DNA of 18,210 bases. Source: W11650 sp041844915. Its GTDB lineage: Bacteria; Bacillota; Clostridia; Lachnospirales; Vallitaleaceae. A program made the position numbers and the translations under genes. The stretch lies in contig JBGZBY010000102.1 of the NCBI GenBank assembly GCA_041844915.1, positions 1 to 18,210 on the forward strand, read 5' to 3'. Shown here in pieces: positions 15,778-18,210 of the stretch (position 1 is its first letter; each line of letters opens with the position of its first letter). The notes beneath the pieces were generated by a model. That model worked only from the letters and a program-made list of their open reading frames with translations, searched no databases and had not been told where the DNA came from.

Positions 15778-15875
15778 TGGACTGGCGGAGATTTAAACCT
15801 TGCCGGACTTGATCGGCAAGAGCGGAGAACCCAAGTGAATTGGAATGAGAGTAAGAAGTAATAGCCGGATTTTTG
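15778..15875 (+). repeat. prmC tail repeat, copy 3 (detached, decayed)
   Basis: Offset by 101 bp from copy 2. It contains TGCCGGACTTGATCGGCAAG, matching CCGGACTTGACCGGCA of copy 2, and ends GAGTAAGAAGTAATAGCCGG, nearly identical to the true gene end in copy 1. Indels break the frame. The rest of the gap, 15876-16128, is purine-rich and shows no gene; ATGAGGAATGCAATGAAAC at 16026-16044 resembles the bases around the prmC start. Confidence 0.8.
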
Positions 15876-16128
15876 TCAGTGCGCTGGCGGAGCTTGGAAG
15901 CAGCCGGCTTGTATGCCAGAGGGAGGCGAGAGCCTTTCTGACGGATTGCGAATCGTGAGGAAGGGCTTTGGAGCTTTTGGAAAGCGGCGCAGGTGAAATA
16001 GCAAGGGCTAACAGAAAAGGATAGAATGAGGAATGCAATGAAACGATGAGAAGCAGCCGGAGAACGGCGGAGCAGGCGAATAAACGGAGAAAAAGCAATA
16101 GAGAACCTAGAATAGAAAGAGGAAAAGC

Positions 16129-17202
16129 ATGTTTGAAAATCTGGAGCTTACGGAAAAAAGATATGAGGAAGTCGGAGAGCTGGTCAATGATCCGGCGGTA
16201 ATTGCCAATCAAGAGGAATGGCAGAAGCTGATGAGGGAGCACAATGAGCTGACTCCGATTATTGAAAAATACAGAGAATATAAGCGAGCCAAGGAAACCA
16301 TAAAAGAATCCTTGGAGCTTTTGGAGGAAAGCAATGACGCGGAGATGAAAGAGCTTGCCAAGGAAGAATTGGCACAGGCCAAGGAAAGCGTGGCGGCGCT
16401 GGAGGAGGAAATTAAGATTTTGCTTATTCCCAAGGATCCGAATGATGACAAGAATGTGTTTATTGAAATCAGAGGCGGTGCCGGCGGCGATGAAGCGGCG
16501 TTATTTGCGGGCGATTTATACCGAATGTTTACTCGCTTTGCTGAGCGCAACCGCTGGAAAACGGAAATTGTAGGCTTAAATGAGATCGGAGTTGGCGGAA
16601 TCAAGGAAGTCATTTTTATGGTCAATGGCAAGGGAGCCTACTCCAAGCTTAAATACGAAAGCGGTGTGCATCGCGTGCAGCGGGTACCGGTCACGGAATC
16701 CGGCGGCAGAATCCATACCTCGACCGTGACTGTGGCGGTGCTGCCGGAGGCGGACGATGTGGAGATTGATTTGGATATGAATGACGTGCGGGTAGATGTG
16801 TTCCGCTCCTCCGGCAACGGCGGACAATCGGTCAATACGACCGATTCGGCAGTGCGCCTGACCCATATTCCGACCGGCATTGTAGTATCCATGCAGGATG
16901 AGAAATCTCAGCTGAAAAACAAGGATAAGGCGCTTAAGGTGCTGCGGGCAAGGCTTTATGACATGGAACTGGAAAAAAAGGAAAAGGAGCTGGCGCAAAA
17001 CCGCCGCAATCAGGTCGGTACGGGCGACCGTTCGGAGAAAATCCGAACCTATAATTTCCCGCAGGGCAGGGTGACGGATCATCGCATCAAGCTGACGCTT
17101 TATCGCTTAAACGACTTTTTGGACGGCGATTTGGAGGAAATGATTAATGCGCTGACTACCGCTGATCAGACCGAGCGCTTGAACAATATGGAGAAGGAAT
17201 AG
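16129..17202 (+). CDS. prfA: Peptide chain release factor 1
   Basis: A 357-aa class I release factor that recognises UAA and UAG and triggers peptide release on the ribosome. The N-terminal helical domain is followed by the stop-codon-reading region with the RF1-type P-x-T tripeptide (P187-V-T189 in RVPVTESGGRIHTST) and the catalytic GGQ at 231-233 in SSGNGGQSVN. The SPF motif of RF2 is absent, so this is RF1. The C-terminus (RVTDHRIKLTLYRLNDFLDG) is standard and the length is normal. An AGAGGAAAA ribosome binding site precedes the ATG. Its GGQ glutamine is the expected target of the upstream prmC product. Confidence 0.97.
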   Translation: MFENLELTEKRYEEVGELVNDPAVIANQEEWQKLMREHNELTPIIEKYREYKRAKETIKESLELLEESNDAEMKELAKEELAQAKESVAALEEEIKILLIPKDPNDDKNVFIEIRGGAGGDEAALFAGDLYRMFTRFAERNRWKTEIVGLNEIGVGGIKEVIFMVNGKGAYSKLKYESGVHRVQRVPVTESGGRIHTSTVTVAVLPEADDVEIDLDMNDVRVDVFRSSGNGGQSVNTTDSAVRLTHIPTGIVVSMQDEKSQLKNKDKALKVLRARLYDMELEKKEKELAQNRRNQVGTGDRSEKIRTYNFPQGRVTDHRIKLTLYRLNDFLDGDLEEMINALTTADQTERLNNMEKE

Positions 17203-17331
17203 CAAAGAGAGCTTGGCGGCTTATGAGCTAAAACACGACTTTTTTGCCGATTTGCAGGCAATCGTATAAAATAAAGAAGCTGTCGCCGTGTTTTTTATTG
17301 GGAAAGCGAAGCACATGGCCGCCATTCCGAA

Positions 17332-17430
17332 AAGCTTCAAACCGCTCGAAATATGAAGGCTAAGGCATTGGACATTTCCCTGATTTAGGAAATCACCGGC
17401 CTCACCGCCGAAGAAATTGCGGAGCTATAA
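17332..17430 (+). pseudogene. C-terminal relic of an Rpn-family (PDDEXK_2) nuclease gene
   Basis: The frame reads KLQTARNMKAKALDISLI, an in-frame TAG at 17386-17388, then EITGLTAEEIAEL and a TAA. This is the characteristic short C-terminal end of Rpn recombination-promoting nuclease / putative transposase proteins. The catalytic domain is absent; 17203-17331 between prfA and this relic shows no gene. An Rpn-family gene starts about 620 bp further on, so this may be what is left of a former copy. Confidence 0.6.
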
Positions 17431-17449
17431 GCTAGAAAGTACAAACGAG

Positions 17450-17489
17450 AAAAAGCGTTGTTCTGAAATACTTTGGAGCGGCGCTTTTT
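17450..17489 (+). terminator. Intrinsic terminator after the prfA region
   Basis: AAAAAGCGTTGTTC (17450-17463) can pair with GAGCGGCGCTTTTT (17476-17489) over 14 positions including G-U pairs, with a 12-nt loop and a T-rich tail (AGTTTTCT). The A-run/T-run symmetry suggests it could work in both directions. Confidence 0.65.
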
Positions 17490-17767
17490 AGTTTTCTAAA
17501 TCAGTTGTCAAGGTAGCCCTTACGCGTCTTAGGAATACGGTAAATTTATCCCCGTATTTCCCATCGCCAGACCAATGCTGCGCATTTGCCGCGCGTTCCG
17601 CGCTCTGCGTCTGTCGGTGAAGCGCCGCAAAAGGAATATGCCTGCTGCGCGGCCGCATTCCTTTATGCTTGCGCGTTTGCGTTTTATTTCCTATCTTTTC
17701 AATCAACTCCACCTCAACACCCATTCATATAAAATCGCCATCGCAGCACCGTCCTCATCTCGAATCC

Positions 17768-17849
17768 TGTCATCCCTTTTGAAAGACTGCCCGTTGTTTG
17801 AAGCGCCCGCAGGGAGCAAGCTTCGACGTGCCTTCCAAAAAGGATGACA
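17768..17849. repeat. 82-bp element with 18-bp terminal inverted repeats (MITE-like)
   Basis: TGTCATCCCTTTTGAAAG (17768-17785) and CTTCCAAAAAGGATGACA (17832-17849) are inverted copies with two mismatches. The interior TTGAAGC and GCTTCGA add a nested stem. The size and ends suit a miniature inverted-repeat element or a long structured RNA hairpin; no coding capacity and no clear target duplication. The surrounding 17490-18051 has a further hairpin (AATACGG 17534-17540 with CCGTATT 17552-17558) and no gene I can support. Confidence 0.5.
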
Positions 17850-17995
17850 AAATTGGGAGGCATGGCAATACTGCGAGGCATTTTCCTATAAATTCCGGCT
17901 TATCTCTGCCTTAAGGCATATGCATTGGGGATTTTAATTTTTAATCAAATTTTAATTTAATTCTACAAATTGCGGACGATTTTCCCTTTTCATTT

Positions 17996-18004
17996 TGCTA
18001 AAAT
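17996..18004 (+). promoter_or_regulatory. Extended -10 promoter for the Rpn-family gene
   Basis: TGCTAAAAT is an extended -10 box (TGn-TAAAAT) about 48 bp before the ATG. There is no good -35 box at 17 bp, but the region upstream (17930-17970) is very A/T-rich, which can compensate. Confidence 0.4.
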
Positions 18005-18051
18005 ACTATTGTAATAGGTATCAATTTTTAGTACAATAAAGGAGAAGGAAA

Positions 18052-18210
18052 ATGGAAAAGAGAAAGGGAGAAACCGAGATTAATCATTTAAAAGACACGG
18101 CATCCATGAAATTCACGGTTCGCAATGACTATGCTTTTAAAAAGCTTTTCGGAAGCGAAACAAACAAGGATATCTTAGCGGAATTTTTATCCCTAGTAAC
18201 AGGAATGCCA
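18052..18210 (+). CDS. Rpn-family (PDDEXK_2) nuclease / putative transposase, 3' end outside window
   Basis: Only the first 53 codons are inside the window. The ATG follows AGGAGAAGG at a good distance. After a charged leader (MEKRKGETEINHLKD) the protein shows VRNDYAFKKLFGSETNKDIL and then AEFLSLVTGMP, the standard opening of Rpn recombination-promoting nuclease proteins, which carry a PD-(D/E)xK nuclease domain (PDDEXK_2) and are often found in many copies per genome. The family cuts DNA and has been linked to RecA-independent recombination and, in some cases, phage defence. The catalytic residues lie beyond the window edge, so integrity cannot be judged here. Confidence 0.8.
   Translation, partial: MEKRKGETEINHLKDTASMKFTVRNDYAFKKLFGSETNKDILAEFLSLVTGMP

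Noticed and set aside
15559..15875. Tandem array as a CRISPR
   Set aside because: The units are adjacent about 100-bp copies of a gene end without unique spacers.
17488..17724. 78-aa frame on the - strand containing GDGKYGDKFTVFLRR
   Set aside because: No recognisable family, no clear ribosome binding site, and a hairpin runs through it; too weak to call a gene.

Overview
The window reads as a piece of an anaerobic low-to-mid GC Firmicute chromosome, most likely a Clostridia member with an S-layer. The basis is two SLH-domain secreted proteins, strong purine-rich ribosome binding sites, GTG/TTG starts, housekeeping genes of clostridial type (CTP synthase, PrmC, RF1, a DUF1934/YwiB-like protein) and two Rpn-type (PDDEXK_2) loci. 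All intact genes lie on the + strand; only an insertion-sequence relic is on the - strand.

Left part (1-2925): an accessory island. It opens inside a very AT-rich gene for a GHKL/Hsp90-type ATPase fused to a Shedu-type PD-(D/E)xK nuclease, a probable anti-phage effector whose N-terminus lies outside the window. Next come a phosphinothricin-acetyltransferase-like GNAT gene that has lost its 5' end and an IS3-family orfA relic with two frameshifts and no orfB.

Middle (2975-9715): a near-consensus promoter precedes a small unknown ORF and a phosphoglycolate-phosphatase-like HAD gene. Then follow a DUF1934 gene and a two-gene unit of SLH proteins. The first carries SLH domains at its N-terminus and a long array of beta-rich modules; the second carries SLH domains at its C-terminus. 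A strong intrinsic terminator closes this block.

Right part (10110-17490): ctpA (S41 peptidase with PDZ and a C-terminal peptidoglycan-binding-like region), pyrG behind its own consensus promoter and a structured leader, an unknown coiled-coil membrane protein, prmC and prfA. PrmC methylates the GGQ glutamine of RF1, so the last two genes work on the same step of translation termination. After a terminator come a C-terminal relic of an Rpn gene, an 82-bp element with terminal inverted repeats, and the start of an apparently intact Rpn-family gene that runs off the window.

The most unusual pattern is repeated duplication of gene 3' ends. Downstream of the HAD gene, the second SLH gene and prmC there are one, one and two extra copies of the end of the gene just passed, stop codon region included. 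In the SLH case most differences are synonymous, as if the copy had once been under coding selection. This suggests these intergenic spaces are graveyards of tandemly duplicated and then deleted genes, or the product of a recurrent tail-duplication process.
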